Positions 42,227 through 50,662 are shown, counted from the stretch's first letter. The stretch is DNA of 64,000 nt from an uncultured Prevotellaceae bacterium (GCA_947176895.1 CAMWSK010000008.1:1-64000); one strand, 5' to 3'. Notes: generated by a model not told the origin, from the sequence alone. Made by a program: numbers and translations.

Positions 42227-43885
42227 TTAGTCGCGGAAGATGTGTTTGGAGTACTCGTATCCGCCCAAGTCCAGCATCTTCCTGTCCAAGGTCACGCGCT
42301 TCTTGAAGTCGTCCCAATCCTTGCCCTCCTGGGGTGTCCATCCGGCTTCGGCCACGCAAATCAGTCGGGGCAGTGCCAGATAATGCAGGTAACGGGGGTT
42401 CTCCACCCACTCCGTCCAGAAAGTGGCCTGCACGCCGCTATAATAAGGAAGCAGGCTCTCGGGTGTGTCGGCGGGCACGGGCACATAGTTGTAGCAGGCC
42501 TTCACGGTGTTGTTGCCATAGCCGGGGCCCTTGGGTTCGCCCGGCTCGTTGCTTTGTGTGCGGCAGATATAATAGGTGCCCTTCTCTGCGTTTGGCGTGG
42601 GCTCGTTGTATTCCGTCACGATGTTGGTCAGACCCTGTTCGGCAGCCTTCTTCGCGTCCTTCTGGCAGGGTGTCCAGCACATGATGATGGGGTCGTATTC
42701 CTTCACCTTGTCCAGGTCGGCCCCGTCGGCCCCGATGCTCTCGTTCCACATCACGGTGCGCTTGCCCTTGGTTTTCAGATAACCGGAAATCTGATTGATG
42801 AACTCGCTCTGCAGCTGGCGGTAATGGGTGTACCCCTTCTCCTTATACAGTTCCTGACACTGCTTGTTGTGTTCCCATGCGTGTGTGGGGCATTCATCGC
42901 CTCCGATGTGGAAGTAAGGGGCGGGGAAGATTTCCACCAGCTCGTCAATCACGTCCTTCACGAATTGAATGGCTTGGGGATTGGCCACGTTCATGATGTC
43001 GCTGTACACGCCGCCGTCGATGCACACCTCATGCTTGCCATCGGGCCGGCAACTGAACTCGGGATAGGCGGCCATGGCAGCGGTGAAGTGTCCGGGCATG
43101 TCCACTTCGGGTATGACGATGATGTGGCGCTCCTTGCAATATTCCACCACTTCGCGCATCTCGTCCTGTGTGTAGAAGTAGGGGCCGTAGGGGCGGTTGG
43201 TCCAATAGGTGCCCATGTCCAGGTCGGTGATGCGTGTGTTTTTTGCCGTGGCGCCGATGGTGGTGAGCTTGGGATACTTCTTGATTTCGGCTCTCCATCC
43301 CTGGTCGTCGGTCAGGTGCCAGTGGAACACGTTCATCTTGTAGGCGGCCATCAGGTCGATCATGCGCTTCACCTCGGTCACCGTGAAGAAGTGTCGGCTG
43401 ACGTCGAGCATGAAGCCGCGATAGCCGAAGCGGGGTTCGTCCTGAATGCTTGCCACGGGCAGGGCATAGGTGGCTTCCCCGTCATATTTTCCCGCCATCA
43501 CGTTGGCCGGAAGAATCTTTTTGATGCTTTGGAAGGCGTAGAAGAAGCCCGCCGATGTGGAGGCCTTCACGCTCACCTTGTCGGCGGTGATGTCCAGCGT
43601 GTAGCCCTCGGCGGAGGCGGTGGTGTCCAGTTCCATCGTAAACAATCCGTCGGTGGTGCTTTGTGCGCGGGCGTTCAGCCCCGTGGCGGCGTTCATCGCA
43701 CTCACGAAGCGGGCGGCCTCGATGCTCAGGCTGTCGGGCAGCGAGCCGTAGCTGACGCGGAAGTCCCGGGGCAGGGTAAGGGTTCCCGTGCCGACGGTCA
43801 TCTGTTTGGCCTTGGGGGTCAGGTTCACGGTTTGTGCGGCCAAGGAGAGGGGAAGCAGGCAGGCAAGGGCGAGAAAGTGTTTCAT
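42227..43885 (-). CDS. Beta-N-acetylhexosaminidase (GH20)
   Basis: A 552-residue exported enzyme. I chose the ATG at 43885, giving signal peptide MKHFLALACLLPLSLAAQ; the 38 upstream codons have no such feature. An N-terminal GH20b domain (~20-140) precedes the GH20 barrel. YRGFMLDVSRHFFTV and FHWHLTDDQGWR are conserved, and the catalytic Asp-Glu pair is seen in FHIGGDECPTHAW (~residue 327). It releases terminal beta-linked GlcNAc or GalNAc, for instance from mucin or host N-glycans, in the periplasm or at the surface. With anSME downstream, the pair points to host sulfated-glycan foraging. Promoter TATCTTTG (complement of 43925-43932) lies 40 bp upstream. Confidence 0.93.
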   Translation of the reverse strand: MKHFLALACLLPLSLAAQTVNLTPKAKQMTVGTGTLTLPRDFRVSYGSLPDSLSIEAARFVSAMNAATGLNARAQSTTDGLFTMELDTTASAEGYTLDITADKVSVKASTSAGFFYAFQSIKKILPANVMAGKYDGEATYALPVASIQDEPRFGYRGFMLDVSRHFFTVTEVKRMIDLMAAYKMNVFHWHLTDDQGWRAEIKKYPKLTTIGATAKNTRITDLDMGTYWTNRPYGPYFYTQDEMREVVEYCKERHIIVIPEVDMPGHFTAAMAAYPEFSCRPDGKHEVCIDGGVYSDIMNVANPQAIQFVKDVIDELVEIFPAPYFHIGGDECPTHAWEHNKQCQELYKEKGYTHYRQLQSEFINQISGYLKTKGKRTVMWNESIGADGADLDKVKEYDPIIMCWTPCQKDAKKAAEQGLTNIVTEYNEPTPNAEKGTYYICRTQSNEPGEPKGPGYGNNTVKACYNYVPVPADTPESLLPYYSGVQATFWTEWVENPRYLHYLALPRLICVAEAGWTPQEGKDWDDFKKRVTLDRKMLDLGGYEYSKHIFRD

Positions 43886-43924
43886 GTTATAAGTATAAGA
43901 ATGATTTAGAGTTTTCTTTCTACG

Positions 43925-43932
43925 CAAAGATA
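43925..43932 (-). promoter_or_regulatory. Promoter -7 element for the hexosaminidase-anSME operon
   Basis: The complement reads TATCTTTG, 40 bp upstream of the ATG at 43885. Confidence 0.55.
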
Positions 43933-44053
43933 CGATAAAAAGGTGCGGAAACCAAGGTTTTTCTCTGAATTTGTCAATGTTAAGTCCGCTAATCGGCAAG
44001 GGGTGGCACAGGCATTCGGATGCTCTTGTTCAAACGTCTGAGCGTTTCCACCA

Positions 44054-44117
44054 AAACATGTTCATGTTTGAGGCGAAACATGAACACGTTTTTGAAAAAC
44101 ATGAACATGGTTTTTCG
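44054..44117. repeat. 21-bp-period palindromic repeat cluster 3
   Basis: Three units starting 44054, 44076 and 44097, with AAACATGTTCATGTTT and AAACATGAACATGG cores, followed by a run of eight G's. It lies in the gap between divergent hexosaminidase and TPR genes; nothing else is seen there except promoters. Confidence 0.75.
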
Positions 44118-44189
44118 GGGGGGGGATAAAGTCGGCTCCATTCTTCAAAAAAAGACAGATGAAATTGTTCCTGTGAACGGAAGATTCAT

Positions 44190-44197
44190 TATCTTTG
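44190..44197 (+). promoter_or_regulatory. Promoter -7 element for the TPR regulator gene
   Basis: TATCTTTG, 26 bp upstream of the ATG at 44223. A possible -33 TTG is at 44165-44167. Confidence 0.5.
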
Positions 44198-44222
44198 GCA
44201 AAAGTAAGGAGAATCAAATACC

Positions 44223-45863
44223 ATGCCCACATTAAAGAAATATACGTTAAAGGTATTGCTTTTGTTGATGCCTGTTTTGCAGAGTCTTGTGGTTCTTCTC
44301 TCTTGTTCGGATGAAGGCACGGACAATAGATTGAAGAAGGTGGAACTGGCGATGGACAGTGATTCGGAAAAGTGTCTTGCGGAATTGAGGGAACTTGATA
44401 CACAGACGCTGAAAGGCGATGGAAACAAAGCCCTGTATGCCTTGCTTCTGACCCGTGCATTGGACAAGAACGACCTGTTGGAGGCGGGGGATACACTGCT
44501 GATAGACGAAGCTGTGCGCTATTTCGAACAAACGGATGACAAGCACCACAGGATGATGTCATATTATTATCAAGGGCAGGTGGGCTTTGTGGGAAACGAC
44601 ATGGCACAGGCAATCGTATCCACGCTTCAGGCATACGAGTTGGCTCGCAGTGAAAACGACCCGTTCTGGATGGGGATGTCGGCGAGGGCGTTGTCGTTTA
44701 TCTACAATGTTAATTTCAGTTCTTCCGAGGAACTTCGGTATGCTTGCGAGGAAATGGAGAATTTCCGTAAAAGCGGTCGCCAGCCATATATCAATTATGC
44801 TATTCTTGACTTGGCTCGTGCCTATGACAATAATGGCCTGCGTGACACAGCCATTTGTATGTACGCGTGTTTGGTGGATTCTGCCGTCAAATATAAGGAT
44901 GCCTGTCTGTATAATAATTCCAAGCGGAATATTGCCGTGAGCTATCTGGCGATGGATGAATATGACAAGGCTTTGTCTGTCTATGACGGGTTGGCTGCAG
45001 AAAATCTTCTTGATGTTCAGGATTCCGCTTATATGGCCTTGTTGTATGTGGGTTTGGGGGAGTTGGACAAGGCGCAATCCTTTTTTGATGCCATATCGAA
45101 AAACCCCAAATTGGAAGACGGGATTCGTAGCAAGTTGTATAAGGGACTTAAGCAATATGATATGGCGTTGGCCTTGCACGAACGATACGATGCCGTTCTT
45201 GACAGTATTTTTGAAAGCCGTACCAGACAAAACCTTACAGGGACTGTCGTAGAGTATTTCCGTATGAAAGGGGAAGCAAACATGAAAGTTCTGAAGACGA
45301 CCCGGATTCAAAGGGGATTGGTTGTTGCCTTGCTGCTATGTGTTACGTTGGCTTTGGGATATGTCATTATTCGTTCAAGAAAGAGGTATTTGAAAGAGAT
45401 ATCTCAAAAGGTATCTTTGGCAGAGCAGTTGGTGGAAGAGAATGCAAAAGCGGATGGCAAGATAAAGATGTTGCTTGCATCTCAGTTCTCGTTGTTGGAA
45501 GATGTTTATGAACATCTGGCGACAAAGAGCGGAACCCCCATGTCGGACAAGCGCATTGCTGCAGCTGTTCGTAACCTCATTAAAAAGTTGGACTTCGATG
45601 GGGCAACGGTTAGGGAGCTGGAAGCTGAAGCAAATCGTTTGCATGACAACGTGTGTCGCGATTTTAGAAAAGACATGCCGAATTTGTCAGAAGCAGAGTA
45701 TCGGTTGTTCCTGTTCTTCGTTTTGGAGTTGAAATCCTCCATAATTGCCGTTATCATGGGTAAGGACGATGTCAGGTCGATATATGAATATAAGAGGCGT
45801 CTGAAGAATAAAATAAAGAATCTTAGTCTCGAAAAGCAGGAACGCTACTTGAAGATGATGTAG
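44223..45863 (+). CDS. TPR lipoprotein/membrane regulator with cytoplasmic C-terminal domain
   Basis: A 546-residue product. Residues 1-28 form a signal with a possible lipobox (VVLLSC). TPR-like helical repeats run to ~350 (for example LAVSYLAMDEYDKALSVYDG-like units), then a TM helix (~363-383, GLVVALLLCVTLALGYVII) and a coiled coil. The C-terminal ~100 residues are helical (SEAEYRLFLFFVLELKSSII, VIMGKDDVRSIYEYKRRLKN) and resemble the HTH-like tail of Bacteroidales TPR regulators. Such proteins commonly precede NVEALA/propeller genes and are thought to be membrane-bound transcription regulators. It probably senses periplasmic state and controls the genes at 46141-49003; that link is inference. 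Confidence 0.68.
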   Translation: MPTLKKYTLKVLLLLMPVLQSLVVLLSCSDEGTDNRLKKVELAMDSDSEKCLAELRELDTQTLKGDGNKALYALLLTRALDKNDLLEAGDTLLIDEAVRYFEQTDDKHHRMMSYYYQGQVGFVGNDMAQAIVSTLQAYELARSENDPFWMGMSARALSFIYNVNFSSSEELRYACEEMENFRKSGRQPYINYAILDLARAYDNNGLRDTAICMYACLVDSAVKYKDACLYNNSKRNIAVSYLAMDEYDKALSVYDGLAAENLLDVQDSAYMALLYVGLGELDKAQSFFDAISKNPKLEDGIRSKLYKGLKQYDMALALHERYDAVLDSIFESRTRQNLTGTVVEYFRMKGEANMKVLKTTRIQRGLVVALLLCVTLALGYVIIRSRKRYLKEISQKVSLAEQLVEENAKADGKIKMLLASQFSLLEDVYEHLATKSGTPMSDKRIAAAVRNLIKKLDFDGATVRELEAEANRLHDNVCRDFRKDMPNLSEAEYRLFLFFVLELKSSIIAVIMGKDDVRSIYEYKRRLKNKIKNLSLEKQERYLKMM

Positions 45864-45885
45864 TTAACATACTGAGAAACAAATA

Positions 45886-45928
45886 GTAGTAGCCTGACAT
45901 TTTGTTTGGTTTGTGATAAACATTTAAT
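45886..45928 (+). repeat. Conserved non-coding element, copy C (divergent)
   Basis: Matches part of 3012-3123 and 7165-7275 (GTAGCxGxxGCC, then ATTTGTTxGGTTTG, then GTAA/ATAAxxATxTAA). It lies ~210 bp upstream of the DUF3244-like gene at 46141, as copies A and B do for theirs. Confidence 0.5.
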
Positions 45929-46076
45929 TTTTAGTATGTTACGGAGCATTAAATTGGTGTAATAATATTATCCCAACATTTTTATTTTTGTGTTTTTTAC
46001 TCTAACAGATAGAAATATAGTTTGTCAGGTGAATGATTCTGTAAGCCGAAAAACCAACAAAAAACAACGTGGAATG

Positions 46077-46107
46077 TTTGGCCATTAGTTGTTTATGCGT
46101 AGCTTTG
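46077..46107 (+). promoter_or_regulatory. Promoter for the DUF3244-like gene
   Basis: TTTG at 46077-46080 and TAGCTTTG at 46100-46107, spacing 19 nt. The 46052-46170 region is closely similar to 7285-7410. Confidence 0.6.
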
Positions 46108-46140
46108 CAGCGAAGAAAAACCTAAAATCTAATAATAAGT

Positions 46141-46545
46141 ATGAAAGAAAAACTAAGAATGTTCCTTCTCCTGTTTTTGTTTTGCCCTGTCGTTCATCAA
46201 ATCTCTTTTGCGAATTCGTATGGAAATACAAATATAGTAACTAAGGGAACAGACAGGAAACCAATAGTCTTTCATAAGGAAAGATCCTCACAATACCCTA
46301 AAATGCCTGCGGGTGTTCCGGCTTTTTTGTCGTATTACGATGAAGGGGAGTTTCTGATATTTGTTTTGCCGGAAGACATTTCAATGCTGGATGTTGTGGT
46401 TTTGGACGAGAAGGCAATGGTTTTGTGGCAAGGGTGGGTTACTGCAGCCGATTCGGAAATCTTCCTTCCCGGGTTAGAAGGTCTGGTGACAATAAAATGC
46501 ACGGATGAGAACGGTATACATTATATTGGCTCTGCGGTGTTCTGA
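46141..46545 (+). CDS. DUF3244-like small exported protein
   Basis: A 134-residue product. The signal peptide MKEKLRMFLLLFLFCPVVHQ closely matches that of the frameshifted gene at 7374. The mature part is all-beta with the DUF3244 pattern (PAFLSYYDEGEFLIFVLPED, VVLDEKAMVLWQGWV, then a closing LVTIKCTDENGIHYIGSAVF). The family adopts an immunoglobulin-like fold and has no known activity. Unlike its two counterparts in the left island, this reading frame is intact. It leads the MauE-like/thioredoxin-like/NVEALA genes, 46 bp upstream of the first. Confidence 0.7.
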   Translation: MKEKLRMFLLLFLFCPVVHQISFANSYGNTNIVTKGTDRKPIVFHKERSSQYPKMPAGVPAFLSYYDEGEFLIFVLPEDISMLDVVVLDEKAMVLWQGWVTAADSEIFLPGLEGLVTIKCTDENGIHYIGSAVF

Positions 46546-46591
46546 TGATAAGAGAAAATCCATGTGTTGTATAAATAATTTTAAAGAGTAA

Positions 46592-46852
46592 ATGATGAGA
46601 ATCATTCAAGTAATACTTGGCCAGGCATTGGGAGGTGTTTTTATTCTCTCATCCTTATCCAAAGCCGTCAGCTTTCTCTGCTTAGGACAAACAACCAATG
46701 ACTTTCTCGGATTATTTTGGGGTATCCGATATGGCATTGGTGTGCTCTTAGCTAATATTTTCTATGTAGCAAGACATTGTTCCTGCACTTGCAATGCGAA
46801 CGAAGATTGTTACAACACCTGCGCAACTTCGAAATTTGTAAATCAGAGATGA
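46592..46852 (+). CDS. Small membrane protein with MauE/DoxX-like N-terminus and Cys-rich tail
   Basis: An 86-residue product. Residues 5-60 form two hydrophobic helices; the first (ILGQALGGVFILSSLSKAVS) has the G..F..S..SK pattern that begins MauE/DoxX-type redox-associated membrane proteins. The last 25 residues carry five cysteines (HCSCTCNANEDCYNTC). Full-length MauE proteins have four helices, so this is short: either a reduced relative, a decayed gene, or an unrelated small protein. It ends 1 bp before the thioredoxin-like gene, which supports a shared role in disulfide chemistry. Confidence 0.5.
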   Translation: MMRIIQVILGQALGGVFILSSLSKAVSFLCLGQTTNDFLGLFWGIRYGIGVLLANIFYVARHCSCTCNANEDCYNTCATSKFVNQR

Positions 46853-46853
46853 C

Positions 46854-47453
46854 ATGAAACACAACAGCAGTCTTTCCATTTATTTTGCACTATTCGGGTG
46901 CGTTTTCTTTAGTATAAGCGTGTCAAGGTCAGGTAGGCATTCATGCAAATCGACACGACTAATGAAATCATCAGGCGCACCCCAAAAAGTCAAATTAGCT
47001 CTTAATAAAATGCAGTGTCTTCATGGGGTTGACTCTGCGTATATTAAAAACACATTTTTCGCAGAGAGTGTAAATTCATCCTACAAAATTCTGATATATA
47101 AAGATGCTACAAGCTGTACCCCTTGTGCGATTGACAGAATGTATGCTTGGAATGATATGATAAAGCAATTTGACAAATATAATGTTAGGTGGATATTCAT
47201 TATTTCTCCACAAAAAGAGCAAATAGAGAACATGTACTTAGCCATTGAGTATTCGTACCTGAAAAGTGCCATATATGTGGACACCGCCAATATTTTCCCA
47301 AAAGAGAACGAACATATCATGAGTAATGCAAAAGATCAGGTTATGTTAATAGATAAGGATAATAAAATTATTGTGATTGGCAATCCTATGCAGGACATAA
47401 ACGTACAGTCAAATATGATAAAAATACTTCAAGAGAAGTCAAGTAACAATTAA
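46854..47453 (+). CDS. Thioredoxin-like exported protein
   Basis: A 199-residue product. A hydrophobic N-terminus (SIYFALFGCVFFSISVS) likely serves as signal or anchor. A thioredoxin-like core begins near residue 78: KILIYKDATSCTPCAIDRMY, with a CxxC redox motif (CTPC), and WIFIISPQKEQIEN and DQVMLIDKDNKIIVIGNP in the expected later strands. The usual cis-proline before strand 4 is not evident. TlpA/thioredoxin-like proteins of this sort reduce or isomerise disulfides in the periplasm. Its place between a MauE-like protein and a cysteine-bearing NVEALA peptide suggests it acts on that peptide; this is inference. Confidence 0.65.
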   Translation: MKHNSSLSIYFALFGCVFFSISVSRSGRHSCKSTRLMKSSGAPQKVKLALNKMQCLHGVDSAYIKNTFFAESVNSSYKILIYKDATSCTPCAIDRMYAWNDMIKQFDKYNVRWIFIISPQKEQIENMYLAIEYSYLKSAIYVDTANIFPKENEHIMSNAKDQVMLIDKDNKIIVIGNPMQDINVQSNMIKILQEKSSNN

Positions 47454-47466
47454 AATTCTATTTATT

Positions 47467-47790
47467 ATGAAACAAAAAACTTTTTTGTTGATGTGTATTG
47501 GCATCTGCGCGATTTCTGCGTCAATCAAGATTCAGTCAGTTAAATCTGCTTCAAACTCAAGCCTTCTTATTGCTAACGTGGAAGCGTTATCTGATGAAGA
47601 AGAGGCTCCTGTGAAGATGCAGGATTGTACCAGAATTAAAATTTCCGGTTCTTGCTATCAAAAGGAAGATGGAATGTGGAGAGGCACATATATTGATGCA
47701 GTTGAGCACTATCAGGTTCCTGTCGGTTCTCCCTTAATTTGTTATCATTATAGTGTGCATGGCTGCCCTTCAGGTACAGAACGCAGGTAA
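47467..47790 (+). CDS. NVEALA-family small exported peptide with four cysteines
   Basis: A 107-residue product. Basic start (MKQK), hydrophobic helix (FLLMCIGICAISASI), then the exact motif LIANVEALSDEE at residues ~34-45, defining PF14055. The following ~60 residues carry four cysteines (QDCTR, GSCYQ, LICYHY, HGCPSG), consistent with two disulfides in a mature exported peptide. It lies 13 bp after the thioredoxin-like gene and 124 bp before a beta-propeller lipoprotein gene. Outside the motif it shares little with the 4014-4322 peptide, as is usual for this family. Function unknown. Confidence 0.82.
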   Translation: MKQKTFLLMCIGICAISASIKIQSVKSASNSSLLIANVEALSDEEEAPVKMQDCTRIKISGSCYQKEDGMWRGTYIDAVEHYQVPVGSPLICYHYSVHGCPSGTERR

Positions 47791-47914
47791 TGACAAAGCA
47801 ATACATTGGTAAATGAACAAAGTTATATATAGGAGAGTTGCTGAAGAGAATACATCAAAGCTTTAGTTTATATTTTTTGTTCGTCTACCAATTACATATG
47901 GCATATTATCTTGA

Positions 47915-49003
47915 ATGAATAATAAGAATAAAAAAATGAGAAAGGCTGTTTTTCTTATGCTAACTTGTGTCGCCTTATTAAACTCTTGCAAACCGAAAAG
48001 TGAGACAGACACGAACCTGACATTAAACTTAGAATCATCGGAAGATGGGACGGTTGATTTTAACGACCTATTCATGTGTGTTGACAGCATCATGCTGGAA
48101 AATACGATGCAAATTCCCATGCAGGTTGTGACAAAGATAGAAAAGCATGATTCACAATATTATGTAATGGGAAATCCGGACACAGAACCCCTACGGGTAT
48201 TTGACGGGGATGGCAGGTATATTCGTTCCATTGGTGCCTTTGGAAGAGGGCATGGCGAGTATACATCGATATCAGATTTCTCTGTAAGCGAGCAAACCGG
48301 TAAGATTGCCATACTTACATTTCCCATGACCATAAACATATACGACCTTAAAGGGAACTTCATAGAAAGGAAAACATTATCGGACACCTATTGTTGGAAT
48401 GTATCCGGCATCATGGACGGATTTGTCTTTTCCACAAATCATTTGCCAAATTCAGAAGGTAATCAACAGCCATTATTATACACGACAGATGACACCTTTT
48501 CAGACTTGAAAGGCTGTGTGGAGACGTTGCCTTTCCAAGTCTCGGTTCCGCCACAGGTTTCTTCCGTATTTCAAACTGACGGGAAACAATGCTATTATGT
48601 GGATAGTCCCACAAATATTGTGTATGCGTATAATAGCGAAAAACAAGGGCTTGAGAAGAAGTACGGCATCAAACTTCCCAGTCCCCTCTCTCCATCCGCC
48701 TATAAAGACATTGAGACATTCAATACGGAAGCCATAAATAAAGATTTCCTGCTTGATGTCGTAATCTTGTCGAACAGAATCATTATCAGTTATATTAAAG
48801 GACGCTTTCCCATGGTGGCGGTTTTCGATAAAAACGGGAAGCCCCTCTTGAATAAAAGACTTACAAGCCCTTTGCCAAAGATGTTTTGCATGGATGGGGT
48901 AACCGTGGTTGTTCCTGTATTGCCGTATGAACATGCCAAAGAGCACAAGGCAGATGGCCATCAGGACAGAATAAGATTTGTCATGTATAAGCAAAAAATA
49001 TAA
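47915..49003 (+). CDS. 6-bladed beta-propeller lipoprotein (BF3164-like)
   Basis: A 362-residue product. The lipoprotein signal has lipobox LLNSC (Cys at ~26 from this start). An internal ATG at 47936 (MRKAVFLMLTC) gives an equally good, more usual signal and may be the real start. Blade phrases such as LRVFDGDGRYIRSIGAFGRG followed by HGEYTSISDF, and MTINIYDLKGNFIERKTL, mark the PF17170 6-bladed beta-propeller family. It is paralogous to 4482-5486, and both follow an NVEALA gene. The deleted IS982 element begins 17 bp after the stop. Confidence 0.8.
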   Translation: MNNKNKKMRKAVFLMLTCVALLNSCKPKSETDTNLTLNLESSEDGTVDFNDLFMCVDSIMLENTMQIPMQVVTKIEKHDSQYYVMGNPDTEPLRVFDGDGRYIRSIGAFGRGHGEYTSISDFSVSEQTGKIAILTFPMTINIYDLKGNFIERKTLSDTYCWNVSGIMDGFVFSTNHLPNSEGNQQPLLYTTDDTFSDLKGCVETLPFQVSVPPQVSSVFQTDGKQCYYVDSPTNIVYAYNSEKQGLEKKYGIKLPSPLSPSAYKDIETFNTEAINKDFLLDVVILSNRIIISYIKGRFPMVAVFDKNGKPLLNKRLTSPLPKMFCMDGVTVVVPVLPYEHAKEHKADGHQDRIRFVMYKQKI

Positions 49004-49019
49004 GGATGAAATTTAACGT

Positions 49020-49539
49020 AACGTGAGTTCGACGAATTCAGAATAATGCAAGCTGTGTGTCCAATGTACGTTGTACATAGATACACGGCTTCTTAGGAAA
49101 CATACAATAGGCAGCAATAGCCCCAAGTATGTTGACGATGAAATTGTTTAAACTCCTGTGTCTGGAGTGCTCCACCCGTGCGATGTTTTTCAATTCATCG
49201 TTTATGGTTTCAATAATAGCCCGCTTCCTCAGAAGCAGCCTGTCCGACACACTCATCAACGCTCCTTTCATATTGCTTTTGAGTTTGGTGATAAGCTGTA
49301 TGCCATCCACAAACAGCCGTTGGAAGAGGTGGCGTAGATGCGTGCAAATTTTTCCAAATAGAAATGTTTTCCATCATGGCATCAAAAAACTTGTAGAAGC
49401 CATCTGCCATACAAAATAATTCTGTAACTTTGCCCTCGGTGAGCATAGCGATTATTCTTTGTAATTTAGCACCATAAAGTTACAACAATTTCGCTAATCA
49501 CCAAAATTACAGACGGCTATAATTCATCGAACTCACGTT
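49020..49539 (-). mobile_element. IS982-family element with internal deletion (520 bp)
   Basis: Imperfect 19-bp terminal inverted repeats are present: AACGTGAGTTCGACGAATT (49020-49038) and its inverted counterpart at 49521-49539. Inside, on the minus strand, are the transposase N-terminus (from 49446, MLTEGKVTELFCMADGF) and C-terminus (to 49038), with the middle ~200 codons lost. Intact members are about 1 kb. It cannot encode its own transposase but has both ends, so it could be mobilised in trans. Confidence 0.8.
49038..49446 (-). pseudogene. IS982 transposase, N- and C-terminal pieces only
   Basis: The N-terminal piece covers 49446 to ~49356 (TELFCMADGFYKFFDAMMEN). The C-terminal piece covers ~49325 to 49038 in another frame (DGIQLITKLKSNMKGALMSV, then LRKRAIIETINDELKNIARV, which includes the last catalytic Glu region). 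The two pieces are joined out of frame with the central DDE core missing. Confidence 0.8.
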
Positions 49540-49596
49540 AAATAACAAAGAACAGGCCTTCCATGTTATAAACAGGAGGATGACGGTTCTGTATCA

Positions 49597-50544
49597 ATGA
49601 TTCTTATGGAGCGTTTAAGAAATTCACTTATCGACTTCCGGCGGGCAATACTGATTTTGCTCGTTGTGCTCGTCCATATTGTCCATTTTGGTGATTTGCA
49701 TCCAAACACAAAGGACGCTATTTTGGCATTCATGATGCCGGCTTTTTTGGTGATTACCGGGTATCTCGTAAATGTTGACAAACCGATTAAGAAATTCCTG
49801 CTCTATCTTCTGAAAATCGCGCTGCCCTATACCATAATGGTTTCCGGCTATATGCTGCTTTCCATGTATCTGCCGGTGAGAGACGGTATAGAATCCTTTG
49901 ACATCCATACCCTGTGCCACGTATTGTTTGTGACCTCCATAGGTCCGTATTGGTTTTTCCGGGTGATGATTATTTGTGGCTGCTGTTACTATCTGGTTTT
50001 CCATCTATGCCAATCCTTGTTTGACAGAAACACAAGGTATATGCTTTTGGCTTCCGCCTTATTGGCTATATCGTTATTCACCCCCGTTTTGGATGTGAAG
50101 GCCGCCGCTTATTATTTTATCGGTGTCGGCATAAGAGTCTATGTTCGGGATTTCGAGAGGATATGTGTCGGCTCTCTGTGGGCTTTTGTGCCGTTCCTGA
50201 TTCTGCTTTCCCGGGAAGAATGCAGAGGTTGGGAAACATTCTATGTTCTTGCCTGTGTGATGTGTTTCTTCTCGTTCACCACCGTATTGGCAAAATATCC
50301 CAAAGGGAAAGTGCGCGAGATTCTTTTGTACATCGGAAGAAACACTTTGCCCATATACATTTTTCATCCCATATTCACGATGCTTGCGAAATTCGCATTA
50401 CCCATGTTCCAATTTGATTTGACGGGATGTCTGCATGCGCTGTTCACGATAACGATGTCTGTGGCGGGTAGCCTGGGAATAGCCTATGTGATGGAAAAAA
50501 CGCATATCTCATACATCTTTGCTTATCGGAAGCTGTTGCGCTGA
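49597..50544 (+). CDS. Acyltransferase 3 family membrane protein
   Basis: A 315-residue polytopic protein with about ten hydrophobic segments. The N-terminal RNSLIDFRRAILILLVVLVH and PAFLVITGYLVN match the start of the acyltransferase-3 (AT3) family, with the catalytic histidine in VLVHIVHFG. A late segment YIGRNTLPIYIFHPIF is also typical. AT3 proteins O-acetylate or otherwise acylate surface polysaccharides. The gene starts 57 bp after the deleted IS982 copy and shares the AT-rich composition of the island. It may modify a surface glycan; the substrate is unknown. Confidence 0.78.
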   Translation: MILMERLRNSLIDFRRAILILLVVLVHIVHFGDLHPNTKDAILAFMMPAFLVITGYLVNVDKPIKKFLLYLLKIALPYTIMVSGYMLLSMYLPVRDGIESFDIHTLCHVLFVTSIGPYWFFRVMIICGCCYYLVFHLCQSLFDRNTRYMLLASALLAISLFTPVLDVKAAAYYFIGVGIRVYVRDFERICVGSLWAFVPFLILLSREECRGWETFYVLACVMCFFSFTTVLAKYPKGKVREILLYIGRNTLPIYIFHPIFTMLAKFALPMFQFDLTGCLHALFTITMSVAGSLGIAYVMEKTHISYIFAYRKLLR

Positions 50545-50611
50545 TTTCTGCTTCAGGAGCTTGCTTGATGTCGACGGGAACGGGGGCGGCAACTTTTTTT
50601 CACGGAACAAG

Positions 50612-50643
50612 TTTGCATATCCGCCGCTTTGTGGCTACATTTG
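50612..50643 (+). promoter_or_regulatory. Promoter for the small exported protein gene
   Basis: TTTG at 50612-50615 and TACATTTG at 50636-50643 with exactly 20-nt spacing. The ATG follows at 50663, implying a short leader and ruling out the longer upstream reading. Confidence 0.7.
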
Positions 50644-50662
50644 TGGAAAATATGTTAAGGAT

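Noticed and set aside
42140-43909. 589-codon plus-strand ORF opposite the GH20 gene
   Set aside because: Antisense shadow of the hexosaminidase; low-complexity Gly/Val/His composition and no family features.
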